From contig CANUEZ040000199.1 of NCBI GenBank assembly GCA_948099385.1, forward strand, positions 134,001-198,000: 64,000 nt of DNA. Reading direction: 5' to 3'. The notes beneath the pieces are model-generated. The model searched no databases, had not been told where the DNA came from, and worked only from the letters and a program-made list of their open reading frames with translations. A program made the translations under genes and the position numbers. This stretch comes from Fasciola hepatica. Its lineage: Eukaryota; Platyhelminthes; Trematoda; Plagiorchiida; Fasciolidae. The stretch's first letter is position 1. Each line of letters begins with the position of its first letter. This document shows positions 51,830-63,711 of this stretch, piece after piece.

Positions 51830-52329
51830 TTGGGCCTGAATCAAACAAAAATCCAACTAACATTATACATACGATTCTCAATTTTTACGCTACAGCAACA
51901 ATCTGTTAAACCAGTTTCCCTAGGTATGCATCCTTAACGACACAACGACAATATTTAAGGGTGGACCGTACATGACTAACTCCGGCTGGAGGTAGGTGTA
52001 GCTATTCTTCCAAAGTGTGGGATGGGAGGAGAATGGTGAAGAATTACACAAATCCTACAGAAGGAAGACTGTCCTTTCGGATAACTAAACTAGATTGCCG
52101 GATACATGGATATCGTGAAAAATAAACATTTCTGAAAGAGACTTATTCAAGCAATAGAGCTTTGCCATGTATGAGAGGAGTTGCGATGTAAAATTAGACG
52201 ATAAAAATGGTGGCATAACACATAAAGAACAAGAAAACCGGTCGGGGATAACAATTTTGGTGTTCAGTGACCGTATATCGGTTGAGCCAGTTGTAAAACA
52301 AAACGGACAACAGACTGGACTGTGGGTGT
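51830..52329. other. Anonymous spacer
   Basis: No credible gene. It may contain the start of the tandem repeat T array (a block near 52260-52330 is weakly similar to 52665-52740). Confidence 0.45.
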
Positions 52330-52875
52330 CAAGTTGATGGTCAAAGAAGTGACCGGATGAAATATATGGAACTTGAGTAGATGGTTTTGCTTTCAGAAGA
52401 GAGGAATGTAATGCATCAGCATGAAACTGGAAACTGGTAAAAAAAGTCGACGTATGGTGTGTAGTTACGATAGTGGCAAAAACGTGGCTTGCAAGAGAGA
52501 TGACCAATTAAATGACAGGTAAGCATTCACATACTGATATGTCTCAGCAAGGAGTCCATGTGATGAAAAGAATGTATCAAGCATCGAAAGTGTCCGAGAC
52601 AATCTATTTGAATGAAGCATGGGAAAGGAAATAAAACGAAATAAACGATGAAAAGGTTTGCAAAGTTCGGCAGCCGGATATGTGCGGAGTGTGTGTGATA
52701 AACCAAATGGACTTCAAACCTGGACCGTGATTGCCAAAGTGATGGTGGAAGAAGTGACCGGATAAAACATATAGACTTTGGGTGGATTGTTTTACTTTCA
52801 GAAAAAGGAATGTAATGCATCAACATGAAACTGGCAACTGGAAGAATAAATCGATGTGTGGTGCTCAACTACAAG
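52330..52875 (+). repeat. Tandem repeat family T, second locus (two units, ~407-bp period)
   Basis: 52334-52466 and 52741-52873 match closely (gaagtgaccggat, ggaatgtaatgcatca, catgaaactgg). The reverse complement of 30961-31400 aligns over the whole unit (gataaaccaaatggac, then gatggt..aagaagtgaccgga, then ggaatgtgatgcacca). So the same repeat family occurs at two places in opposite orientation. Confidence 0.75.
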
Positions 52876-53497
52876 AATAGGATGGACACAGCTGGAAAAA
52901 AACGATGAAGTGATGGGCAGAAGAATACCAGTTTATGTTTGATACAAAGATGGACCACTTTGTGGCGACAGAACAGAACTCTGCGGCACAAGGGCTTACC
53001 AGATGTGCAAATGTGGGACACTACACCCTGCAAGATGAGGAAATTGCAATGTAACAGCCCTAAGTGGACAAACAGCGTAGCTGGTAGAGAAAGCAAACAA
53101 ACACAGAGCCGTCGATTATTGGGAATCTCTAGAGATAAATTTCGCAGTGTCACATGCTGCCTGAGGATTATGGTACGGAAGTTAGTGACAGCAATAAATG
53201 CGTTAATTCTCGAGTATATCGGTAAAAGTAGGAAAAAAGGGGTGGGATTTATATTATAGAGTGGTTAAGTTTGCAAATAGGACTTGTGAACAGTTTAGCA
53301 TGGAACCGCGGGAAGTGGACCGGGAATAATGAGCCAAAAGTGTTGATGGGCTTTTAGGTATGCGATAATTATGCACCAAAGAAAGCAAATTTTGCCGGAC
53401 GAAAAAGGCGTTAGGTTATGAGGGCAAATTTGAAGCGAGCACGATAGAGAGTAAATTTAAGCTGGAGGAGACAGCGGCATTTTGAGTATATGAACGG
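52876..53497. other. Anonymous spacer left of BEL-2
   Basis: No credible gene. May contain further degenerate T-repeat sequence. Confidence 0.45.
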
Positions 53498-53922
53498 AGT
53501 AAAGTTCAGCAACCGGAACGCTCGAGCGACGCGTAGCAACCAATTTCGACACAATTCAAAACAAAGTCGATTTCAAATAGCTACGGTACTATATACAACA
53601 AATTAATTAATTTTACAATAATCAAACCTCAATGGTGTTCCTTCTGGGCTCTTTCGTTCCAAATTGGACAACAAATCAACAACTGCAGCTGGGTTACAGC
53701 AAAGGTTAGCTACAGAAGATGAGATTACCAAATACAGTCACAACGAAATTCAAGCTGAGCGACTCTCGCTCGAGGCAACGGTAGGAGTCCGGTTTGTGAC
53801 AAAGATTTAAAGAAATAAAACAAACAATCGGAATTCCAGAAAAAATAGTTCATACGAATGATAAATGTCGTTTGTAATATGGATGCTAATGCATGGAACG
53901 GGGTTTCCTGAACTCCTTTACA
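53498..53922 (-). repeat. BEL-2 3' LTR
   Basis: Minus-strand 5' end at 53922 (TGTAAAGGAG). 53513-53922 matches 59545-59954 with one visible difference. The outer 15 bases diverge more and the terminal CA appears changed to CT. Confidence 0.85.
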
Positions 53923-53951
53923 CCGGCCCCAAAAATCCGACCCGGATTTTT
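53923..53951 (-). promoter_or_regulatory. BEL-2 polypurine tract beside a perfect 9-bp hairpin
   Basis: Minus strand reads a G-rich run (ttttggggccgg) directly before the 3' LTR, the likely polypurine tract. It overlaps AAAAATCCG-ACC-CGGATTTTT (53931-53951), a perfect 9-bp stem with a 3-base loop. Confidence 0.55.
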
Positions 53952-54130
53952 CCCGTGCACCATTAGGTGTGGTCGGCCTCATGCATCGGCTCGCCCCACG
54001 GTTCCCCAATACCTAAAACTTATCACCGTCAAGAGCAGCTCCCAGTCGGACAAGTGGATCAACTCTCAGTGGTCCCTCCCGATTCGGCAGATCCGAAGAC
54101 CCTGCCTCCCACCTGAGAAGAGTTGGCCTC

Positions 54131-57100
54131 TTAACTTACACCATCAGTGTCCGGTTCACCCTCAATAAGACAAATCTTTCTAATGTCACGGAGCACTAAT
54201 CTTTCATTAGTTCGCACTGTTGCCGTTCGCACCAAACCATCGTCCGAAACTGAGATGCTTTCGATGACTCCTATCGGCCACCGGCCACGCGGCAAGGCCT
54301 CCGAAACTAGTAGCACTACATCACCCGATCTAAAGTTGCGTTCTCGAGTTATCCACTTCTGCCGCTGTTGTAATAGTGGAAGATATTCCCTGATCCATCT
54401 CTTCCAAAACACAGATGTTAGGTAGTTTGCCTGCCTCCACTGACGAACCGGTCTATCGCTCAACGAATCCGTTGGAATATCTCGTGGGTTCGCCCTCAGG
54501 ATAAGTAGGTCATCGGGCATGAGTACTGGCAGATCACGACAGTCCGAGGTCAAAGGCACTAGCGGTCGTCCGTTTACTATCCGCTCACTTTCCGTAAGGA
54601 ATGTCAACAATATTTCGTCAGTCATCGGCTGCTTGTCACAAATTGAAAGAAGTACTCTTCTAACCGAGCGCACCTTGATCTCCCATATACCACCACGGTG
54701 ACTAGCATGTGAGGGATTGAAATGCCACTGCACGCCCCGTTGCAACAATCTATCAGCAATCTTATCACTAGACCAGTTTCCCATTAGGTTCTTCAATTCC
54801 CTTTGAGCCCCAACAAAGTTTGTACCGTTATCACTAAAAATCTCGGACGGTGCCCCTCTCCTCGACATGAAACGCAGCAATGTCATAATGAATGAATCCG
54901 TGCATAGAGAATAAGAAACTTCAATGTGTACCGCACGCATCTGTAGGCAGGTGAAGATGCATCCATATAGTTTCTCCATGCTGCGCCCATGTTTAACCGT
55001 AAATGGGCCGAAATCATCTATTCCGACGTATTTGAACGGAAACCAACCTTGTTGGACTTCAATGGCTGGTAGAGGAGCCATCATCTGCTTGCCTACGACA
55101 GCCAAATGCTTCCGGCATTTCTAACAGCCTCCAAGTACTCGCTTGACGGCAGCTCCCCTCTGTACAATCCAAAATGTTTACAAAGTTCCGCGAGTAACTG
55201 AGAAGGTCCTGCGTGTCCTCACATCGCGTGATACCTTCGGATTATCGAGTCTGTAATCGGGTGAGTCTTGGGTAGTATCACCGGATGTTTCACACCCTGA
55301 AGCTGACTGGAGTAGTTCAGTCGTCCTTCAACACAAATAATTCCATTTATTAAAATTAGATCGAGTTTTAATAGGGTTCTGTTCATCGGAGATTTGTTAG
55401 TGCATAGGTTATTGCTCCTGTCTCGTAGCCATTTTAGCTCTTCGCCATAGACCTTAGCTTGTACAATCAAAATGACACTTTTCTCTGCTTTAGCAATGTC
55501 GTTTAACTTCAAGGGCCCAGATGTCAATCCTAGATCCGTGTGCCCGCCTCTCATGGCTGCAATGTACATTTTAAAACGGGTTAACCGCGCTACCGACTTC
55601 AGCAAGTGAAACCAACTGGAGTGCCTAGCTAGAAGTGCGTCCGTCCATGCATCCTGCAACACTGTGAGAACTGTACTCGAAGGCTGCTTCAACTCAATGT
55701 TTGGTGGTGCTGCAGACACCGTAGGACTGGTCGGCCATGAAGTTTCATCGTTCATCAAGAATTTAGGACCTTCAAACCAGCAGCTGATATCACTAGGTGA
55801 TGTTTTGCCTCTTGATGCCAAGTCTGCAGGGTTAACCTCCGATCTGACATGACGCCACTGCCAGGGTTCCGACCACTGATGGATTTCAGCCAAGCGGTTG
55901 GCAACGTAAGTACTGAATCTCGTTTTAGTGTTGTTTATGTAGTGCAAAACTATAGCAGAGTCCGTCCAGTAGTAGATCTTACCAAACTTGATTCCAGTTT
56001 CTTCCATAAGAATCCGAGAAACTCTAACGGCCAGTCTTGCTGCGGATAACTCCAATCGAGGGATCGTTACGGTCTTCAGAGGAGCTACCCTTGACTTAGA
56101 GAACAGTAGGGCACAGTAGGGGGCTACGTCCCTTGAAACCATTATGGAATACGCCACCACCCCATAGCCAACCTTAGAAGCGTCACAAAATACATGAAGC
56201 TGTACACCTTCGTTTAGTGAGTCACCTCTAATATTAGAACGCTGAATTTTGAATGCGCATAGTTGTTCCATACTTCTTAACCACTCATTCCAGCATCGTA
56301 GGGGTTCTTCTCCAATTGGGTCGTCCCAACCAAGCCTCAAGCGGCACAGAGATTGCAATAACACCTTGCCTGGCAGAATGAAAGGTGAAACCAACCCTAG
56401 TGGGTCGAACACGGATGATACCATAGACAACAAGCCACGCCTTGTTTGAGGTTTTTCGCGTGTTGCGAATGAAAACTGGAACGTGTCTTCTATTGCATTC
56501 CATTCTAACCCCAACGTCATCTACGGTACAGGCGCGCAATCATCTTTTTCCAAAGTGGGATGGGCCAGCTCAGATTTTGGTAAAATATCCAGCACCTCCT
56601 TACGATTACACACCCACTTATGAAGCCGGAATCCACCTCGTGATAGTAACTCACTCATCTGGATAGCAAAAACTCTTGCATTCTCCGGTGTGGGCAAATA
56701 AACAAGACAGTCGTCTACATAGAAGTTGTTATACACGGCCCTGGAGACGTAATCCTCATACTGTCCTCCCCAATCGTCTGCCGTGCGACGTAACGCAAAA
56801 TTTGCACAAAATGGGGAGGAAGTGGCACCAAAGGGGTGGGCATTCATCTGATATTGAACAAGATTACCACCTAGTCGATCATTTTCCCACCAGAGGAACC
56901 TCAGTGCTCCTTTGTCTCTCGTCGGCACTCGAACGTGCATGAACATTTCTTCAATATCCGCAGCCAACGCGACAGATTCCTTTCGAAAACGAAGCAACAC
57001 TCCAACTAAGCTTGCTATCGTATCCGGGCCCTGTAGCAAGTAATCATTCAAGGAACGTCCCTGGAATGCCGCCGCACAGTCAAACACCACCCCCAACTTG

Positions 57101-59405
57101 CTAGGCTTTTTGGGGTTTGTAACTGCTTGATGTGGCAGGTACCACTTTGGCTCAAACCCCATTTTTAGCTGTACATCGGGCACTAACTGGGCGTGGCCCT
57201 TGCGCAAATAACCCTCTATTACTGTAGAGTATTTTTCAAAGAATTCCGGGTCACGCGCAAACCTTTTCCTCAAGCCGTTCAATCTCTCTTTGGCCACAAT
57301 ATAGTTATTTGGAAATCTCACTTCAGGATTCCTCCACGGAAGTGCAACTTCATAGTGTCCGTCCAACCAGGTTGTGGCATTGGAAATCATAACAACGGCC
57401 TGTTTATCTTCTAATGAAGGAGAGTTTTTCGATGCACACCCATCGCAGAAATCGGCGTTGTATAGTCGATCGATCTGTTCTGCTAAGGGGTCGATTCCCC
57501 TCTCAGTATTTTTTACTGTCCTCACAAAGCGTGGTTCCTGGTTTATCGGACCGAGGACAATCCATCCTAAAATCGTCCGCACAGCATAGGGTTGTTTTCT
57601 TTTGCCGCGTCTTTGCTCTAATGCCCAATGTGCTTCTGGGACGTCGGCACCTATCAGGATCCGCACTCTCGAATCTTTCAGATTCTGTCTTTGGATGCAA
57701 TGTAGGTGAGGCCAGGATAAAATGTCTGCATCTGTGCAGTACTGGACTGCTTGGATTGGTAGCCTATCAACACAAAAGGCTCTCTCTACATTCACGAAAT
57801 CATTCTCTGACAATGAGTTCAGTCGCAGCTCCGTTATTCTCGAATTCCAAGTGGTAGTCCCATTTACGGTCGAAATCGAAAGTGAGGTCGGGGATGCCTT
57901 CAGGCTCACCAGCTCCATAATGTTTTTTTGTATTAGAATCACATCAGACCCGCTGTCCAGCAGAGTGTAGGTCTCCACAGAGCCCTCCGGTCCGTCTACT
58001 TGCACTGGTAGTACACCTAAACTGACCCGACATTCTGGCCTAAGAGTAGCCGAACAATTATTGGTCCGCTGCCCAGGCTTTCTTGCCTCGTCCGTACCCA
58101 GCTTATCCAGCTGCAGCCCTTGTGTTGTATCTTGCGTGGCTCGATCGGTACATTGCTTCTGTGCAACATGCAGTAGAAGGTGGTGCCGTTTTGGAAACCT
58201 GATGTTGAACATGGTTTGGAAACAGAACAGTTGCTAGACAGATGTCCACACTTGAGACACGAAAAACAAGCCTTGATTTCTTTGATCAATGCCCAACGAC
58301 CGGGTATATCACGAGAAAGGAATCGCTGACATTCCTTAAGTGCATGTATTTCATTACATACCGAACACCTATTAGCTGCGACCAACAAAGTACTACCCTG
58401 ATTTGGCATGAACCGTGTCGCTTCTGGATGCTGGTTTTGTGCATAATTCCTCCAACTGGATGACCGCGACTACCCCTGAGCCTTGCTACTGGCAGCCAGT
58501 TTGCCAAACCTACTTCGAGCAATCCGTGCCTCACGGGACACTAGGTGCTGCAGATCTTGGAACCTCCGTTCGTCTCCTCTTCCCAAAATATCATCAACGG
58601 TCCTAGCCCACAAATCCTGAAGACGTGTTGGTAGCACTCGAGTGATACGTTCCATAGTCTGCAATGAGTTGAGGTCTGACATGCAATTCATCTGCGTGAG
58701 AGCAACTTCACAGTTCAGCATTTTTAATGACAATTTGGTCAGGGCATCCGAATCTTCCACCAGAGGCTTCAGACCTTGCAGTAAGCCGTCAATCAGTGAA
58801 CGAGCCACTACATGATCTTGTCCATAAAGATCCTTCAGGATTTCCCTAGCCCTATTGTGTGCCATTGTCGGAGGCAACATAACACATTCGGCAATCGCAT
58901 CCCTTGATTGTCCCTTGCAGTAATGCATCAAATAAGGAAGGCGCTGGCCACCGTCTCGAACTCTACCTTCGACGTAATATTCGAACTGTTTCACAAACCT
59001 CCAGTAGGTTGACGAGCAGCCCGCAAATGACTCCAGTTAGACCCTGGGTAAGTTCAAACGATAATTCACTGCAGGTTCCGCCACTGGAACCAAGCTTGTT
59101 GTTCGCGGTGCATCGTTCTGCACGTGGCAATCGCCTAGGTAACGAGAAAGATGTTCACTGATCATTACTCCACCCTTGACTTCATCTCTGTTGACTAGAT
59201 CTTCTTCTTCCTCAGCGAGTGCCAAAAGCAGTTTCGCCATTTCCGTCTCATTCCTCACCTGGAGCAGCTTACGTTGCTTATCTAACTCTAACTGTTCTGC
59301 AACCTGCTTCTCCTTCAACTTCGCTAACAACAGATCAGCTCTAGCTCTATGGAAAACCGAGCTAACCCTAGAACAACCTGATATACTAGAGCCTGAGCAA
59401 GAAAC
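54131..59405 (-). pseudogene. BEL-2 Gag-Pol, multiple stops and frameshifts
   Basis: In order on minus. 59330-59037: coiled coil (LKEKQVAEQLELDKQRKLL), nonsense at 59037-59039. 58994-58470: Gag (VKQFEYYVEGRVRDGGQRL), stop at 58470. 58409-58017: zinc knuckles (CSVCNEIHALKEC, CFSCLKCGHLSSNC). A frameshift near 58150 leads to 58212-56521: protease DSGSD, RT with AADIEEMF and YVDD (NNFYVDDCL). TAG at 56521-56523. 56520-55219: RNase H-like (FCDASKVGYG). A stop near 55219, a frameshift and a stop near 55126 damage the integrase zinc region. 55105-54131: integrase with GIDDFGPF, FSDNGTNFVG and HRGGIWE, then a DUF5641-like end. All catalytic motifs survive; the frame does not. Confidence 0.88.
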
Positions 59406-59521
59406 ATGACCAACACCTAACGGGCAGAGGGTTTTGGTTCACCTGCAGGGTATTGTCTTTTGATTCGGAACGGCTTGCCGATTCGCTGCGTAATTTCATG
59501 CCTCAGCAATTGCCAAGGATG

Positions 59522-59529
59522 TTGAGTAT
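59522..59529 (-). promoter_or_regulatory. BEL-2 primer-binding region (non-standard)
   Basis: Minus strand reads ATACTCAA immediately after the 5' LTR end (TTTACA), the same octamer at the same place as in BEL-1 (8030-8037). No TGG at this position. Confidence 0.45.
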
Positions 59530-59954
59530 TGTAAAGTCCATCCACCGGAACGCTCAAGCGACGCGTAGCAACCAATTTCGACACAATTCAAAACAAAGTC
59601 GATTTCAAATAGCTACGGTACTATATACAACAAATTAATTAATTTTACAATAATCAAACCTCAATGGTGTTCCTTCTGGGCTCTTTCGTTCCAAATTGGA
59701 CAACAAATCAACAACTGCAGCTGGGTTACAGCAAAGGTTAGCTACAGAAGATGAGATTACCAAATACAGTCACAACGAAATTCAAGCTGAGCGACTCTCG
59801 CTCGAGGCAACGGTAGGAGTCCGGTTTGTGACAAAGATTTAAAGAAATAAAACAAACAATCGGAATTCCAGAAAAAATAGTTCATACGAATGATAAATGT
59901 CGTTTGTAATATGGATGCTAATGCATGGAACGGGGTTTCCTGAACTCCTTTACA
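59530..59954 (-). repeat. BEL-2 5' LTR
   Basis: 425 bp on minus: starts TGTAAAGGAG at 59954 and ends TTTACA at 59530. Confidence 0.85.
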
Positions 59955-59974
59955 AGCGGTGTTCCTTTTTTTCA

Positions 59975-60160
59975 ATCCGCAACCGGTGCTGGTGGGTGGG
60001 GCTGACCGTGCGCTGGCCACCCAACCTTGAAACCATTTCTGAAGGCAGGAGGTGCGATGCACCTAGTTGCGCCCGCACATCGTTGCAGACGTCCTGCACG
60101 CCTGATATGCACCGGCCAAAGCGGGGGATCTGTCCGCGCCCCGCACCGGCGGGATTTGCA
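59975..60160 (-). repeat. Conserved GC-rich 3' UTR module R1, element H copy
   Basis: Matches 21997-22200 over its whole length (ccgcaaccggtgctggtggg, ctgaccgtgcgctgg, gttgcgcccgcacatcgttg, gatctgtccgcgccccgcac). On the minus strand the element ends ggttgcggatt followed by a short A run (tgaaaaaaagg). Confidence 0.8.
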
Positions 60161-60880
60161 CATGCTTTTTGGTCGAGAACATACAAACGTAGAGATGGAG
60201 TAGTCTAGGATATTACGAAGGATCCTGGAGTGCAGGGTCAACGAGTTAGCTACGGAATGATGGGCGGGTATCAGATTTTCAGCCGGACGTGTGGGCCAAA
60301 TATTTCTCTGGTATTATCTCCGGATCATTCCAAGACATCAAAAGGGAGATGAGCGCCGGTTGGTGCCTGGAAGCATAAGAGTAGAGAGAGGCAGTCTGGG
60401 ATGCTCCTAGCTGAGTAACAACGGCCAATGGTGAAAAAAGAAATCTAGTAATGTAGACACAGACTAATTTGGGAAGAATGAGGACTATGAGCCATTGGAA
60501 GTGAATGGGAATACGAAAATAATGATCAAAACTAGAAATAAGCTTGATGATTTAGAGGTAAGTGGTGGTCGCTGGAATTGGATTACCTGTTGGGAATTTG
60601 GGGCCAAATAAAGGAGGGGGATGGGGTCAGTCCGGACCGGGTAAAGCGAATTAAGTATGATGGAGATAATAGATAGGAGACGTTGGAACGCGTGAATTGT
60701 GGAGAATCTAACAAGAACAGCGTCAGTGACGTAAGTCATTCTAAGGGGTACTAATATGTTGGCGATGGAGAAGGCATATGGGGTGGGTGATGTCGACGTT
60801 GCAAAGGATATTACCCGGGTCGTGCTTTCTTTCTCTATTTCAAGAATCTAGGTTCCCCTCCTAAGCTTGTTCCAAAGTGG
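60161..60880 (-). other. Element H 3' UTR
   Basis: No credible coding frame. Contains the gcagtctgggatgctcctagctgag block (60388-60415) also present in the 3' UTRs of G and I. Confidence 0.6.
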
Positions 60881-60884
60881 TACA

Positions 60885-63711
60885 CGTATGGGTTAATTGT
60901 AATACTTTGGCGACATCTAAATATTTTGTAAGGACAATTTCGAAACGGTCTAATGTCTGGCAGGCCCGAAGCTCTTCAGGCAGTGTGTTCCAAATGCGGG
61001 AATGAACTGTGATGAAGAACCTTTCTCTTAGTTTTGTCCTGGAGTACGGGACTTAAAGAGTATGATTTCGGTCACGAAGAGGGTAGGGTGCTTCTTGAGC
61101 GAAACATAGATCAGTGATGGAAGTATGCGCTCTAGAATGTAGGAGGTTGAATAGCAGATAAAGATTGGGTTTCATACGTCGTAGCCATAGGGGTTCAAGC
61201 CTTAGTAGCTCACATCTCTCTATATTTCAAGGAGGATGATGAGCCGAGTAAGTGCTTAGTGAGGGATCGCTGAACTCTTTCGATCGCAAGTCTGTCAGAT
61301 GTGCGCATGTGAGCGTATACCAGAGGGCAGTACTCGAGCTGCGGTCTGGCGTGGGATTTAAACATCAGAAGCTGGCTGTCGCGGATTCCAAAAGTTCTGC
61401 AGGTGAGGGCTTACGTTCTCTTAGTCTTAGCCAACTGGTAGGTGGCTTGTTCTTGAAAGGTGAACGTGCAAGAATACTATAGACCGTGATCTCGTACTAG
61501 CGGAGTAATAGGAATGAAAGAGCCGTTTAAGGAGAGGGAATCTGGAGGAATTTGACTTTTATATGTGAGAATGGCACTCTTAGCAGCGGAGAAACTCATT
61601 TTCCAAGCGTTGCACCATATGTCAAGAGCTTTCAGGTCGTCGGCTATTTGGGTGAGGGTGTAGGCCAAGGTATGGGGTTCAAAGGAATATGCAGTTTCGA
61701 TATCATCGGAGAATAGAAACGCGGTGCCATGGCGTATTACTTTGAATACGTCGTTTATGTAGAGAAGAAATAAAAGTGGGCTTAACGCACTGCTCTGTAT
61801 AACACCACTTGTGACTGGCTGGGGCGATGAAAGGTAACCCTCAGTGTTTACTGCTTACAATCTCATGCTAGGTTAGGGTGACAACCAAGAAGAGAGCAGG
61901 TCGGTTATGCCGTAAGATTTACCTTGGTTAGCATCAGATTATGAGGCACGAGGTCAAATGCTTTTGTCATGTCAAGGAAGATAACGATAATTGCCAATCC
62001 AGAGTCAGCTGACGTTGTGATTAGATGAAAGAAATCAAGTTGGCAGGTCAGACACGAACTAGAATTTAAGAAGCCGTGTCGGTTTTTATTTATTAACCCA
62101 CGAGTGAGAATAAAATTGGCAATCTCATCTTTAACTACTCGTTCCATTATCCTAGATATAATGGGAATGTGGTTTATGGGGCGGTAATTAGCAGGAGGAG
62201 AGGAATGATAACGGAAGATTTTACTGGGATGGGAGAATGCTTTGTGACATGGAAAGATTAAATAAGTTCATCAAAAGCATCACAATATCCCGGCCGCCAA
62301 GACAAACAGAGCTGGTGGGATACCATCGGGCCGACGCGAGCCAGAGGCCGGGCGGTATTCAATAGCTTTCTGACTTCGTTGGCTGAGAGTACTACTGCTG
62401 ACAAGGTGTCGGTAGTCGAGGAGGTAAATTCCTGGGTTGGACTATTGTGGTCTTTTGTGAAGGTAGAAGAGAAGAAATTATTGAATGCCTCAGCGATTTA
62501 CTGAGGCGAGCTAATATAAATGTTCTCTGATGGGAGCAAATATGGTATTTCGGTTGTACAGCTGGGGTTTCGAGTTTTATTAAGGCCAGAGAGATGGGCC
62601 ATTTTATTCGGCCGGTTGAGAGCGTACAGTTCTTGCTTCTCCAGCTTGTTCTCATTTTCGCTTAGTAGCTGGCGTGAGAGGTGGCTGAGGCAGAGGAAGA
62701 TAGAAAGGTCGTTGGTCCTTTCGTAGGCAAGCTGCAACTTTTCGAACTTACGTTGCAATTTTTGTTGTCGATAGGTCTTTCTCCCACTGAATTCGGTTCT
62801 CTCGGGAGATATGATGTTAAGAGAACAGAATAAGTTAGAGTACATCACATCCGACGCCAGCTGGGGATCATATGTCAGAAAGAATTCACCCCAGGTCTGA
62901 TTACGCAGGATAGTGAGTAAAGTATCCCAATTTGCATTTCCGAAGGATTTTTGATTTGGAGGACTTTCCTGGTGCTGCGGATGAACGGAGAATTCATATA
63001 TTATGACCCTATGATCACAACCAGGAGGGTGGCTAAGGACATTCGCCTTTATATTTCGGAGGCCTAAAGTAAAGATAAGGTCAAGAATATTGTTCCCTCT
63101 GGTTGGTGATTTTACGTGCTGTGTCCATCCGCCAGCACGGATACATGAGATAAAGTTGCATAACTTCGGAGAAGAATTCAGGGTTGTCCAACAAATGCCA
63201 GGGAGGTTGAAGTCCCCCACTATGACTTTAGCAGCGTGCGGGATTTCAGCCACGTGACAGAACGTATCAGTTATTGCATTTACATCGTCCATGTTGTAGC
63301 CCGGCGGACAGTAAACACAACTAATGACGAGCTGTCCCTGAAGCAGTGGTATAGAGATCCAAACAGAGTCTTGGACCTTATCATGGACAGGATGTTGGAG
63401 TGTGTCCCAAGACTGCGCTTACTATAAGCAAGACATCCACCACCACGGCTCACAGATCTGTTCGTAGCAAATATACTACAACCGGGTATGGAAATGTGTA
63501 GGAGGGGAGTTTTATCAGTAAGCCAGGTTTCAGTTTTGGGGGTCACATCCGTGTGAGATTGCAGTGCAAAGGAGCGGACGGATGTAAGTATACTCACAAG
63601 GGAGCGAGCATTGAAAAGTGCAATTGTAAAACTCTCATTATCGTCGCCATGGCGTACATGGAACATATGACCCCCTAAGGTGGCTGCCAGGTTTGGAGAA
63701 ATTGTAGCCAC
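60885..63711 (-). pseudogene. ORF2 of element H: endonuclease-reverse transcriptase, heavily broken
   Basis: 63711-63280: endonuclease start (FNARSLVSILTSVRSFALQS, TETWLTDKTPLLH). 63292-62498: KVIVGDFNLPGICW, GGWTQHVKSPTRGNNILDLIF, GCDHRVIIYEF and a Lys/Glu-rich linker. 62147-61905: FLNSSSCLTCQLDFF, FLDMTKAFDLVPHN (RT motif A). Catalytic-region remnants (AFLFSDDIET-like text) near 61690-61720. 61668-61477 and about 61230-60900: LEPLWLRRMKPNLYLL and WNTLPEELR (C-terminal domain). Many stops and frame changes. Motif order equals element G, in particular GGWTQHV and TRGNNILDL. Confidence 0.75.

Larger units (their letters stand above)
53498..59954 (-). mobile_element. BEL-2: BEL/Pao LTR retrotransposon with decayed coding region
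   Basis: About 6.46 kb on minus, with LTRs of 425 bp at both ends and gag-pol remnants in canonical order. Flanking pentamers are AACGG (53493-53497) and AGCGG (59955-59959), a possible target duplication with one mismatch. The LTRs agree except for one base in 410 and four within the last 15 bases. Confidence 0.88.

Noticed and set aside
54147..54425. Plus-strand ORFs opposite BEL-2
   Set aside because: Shadows of the integrase region on the other strand.
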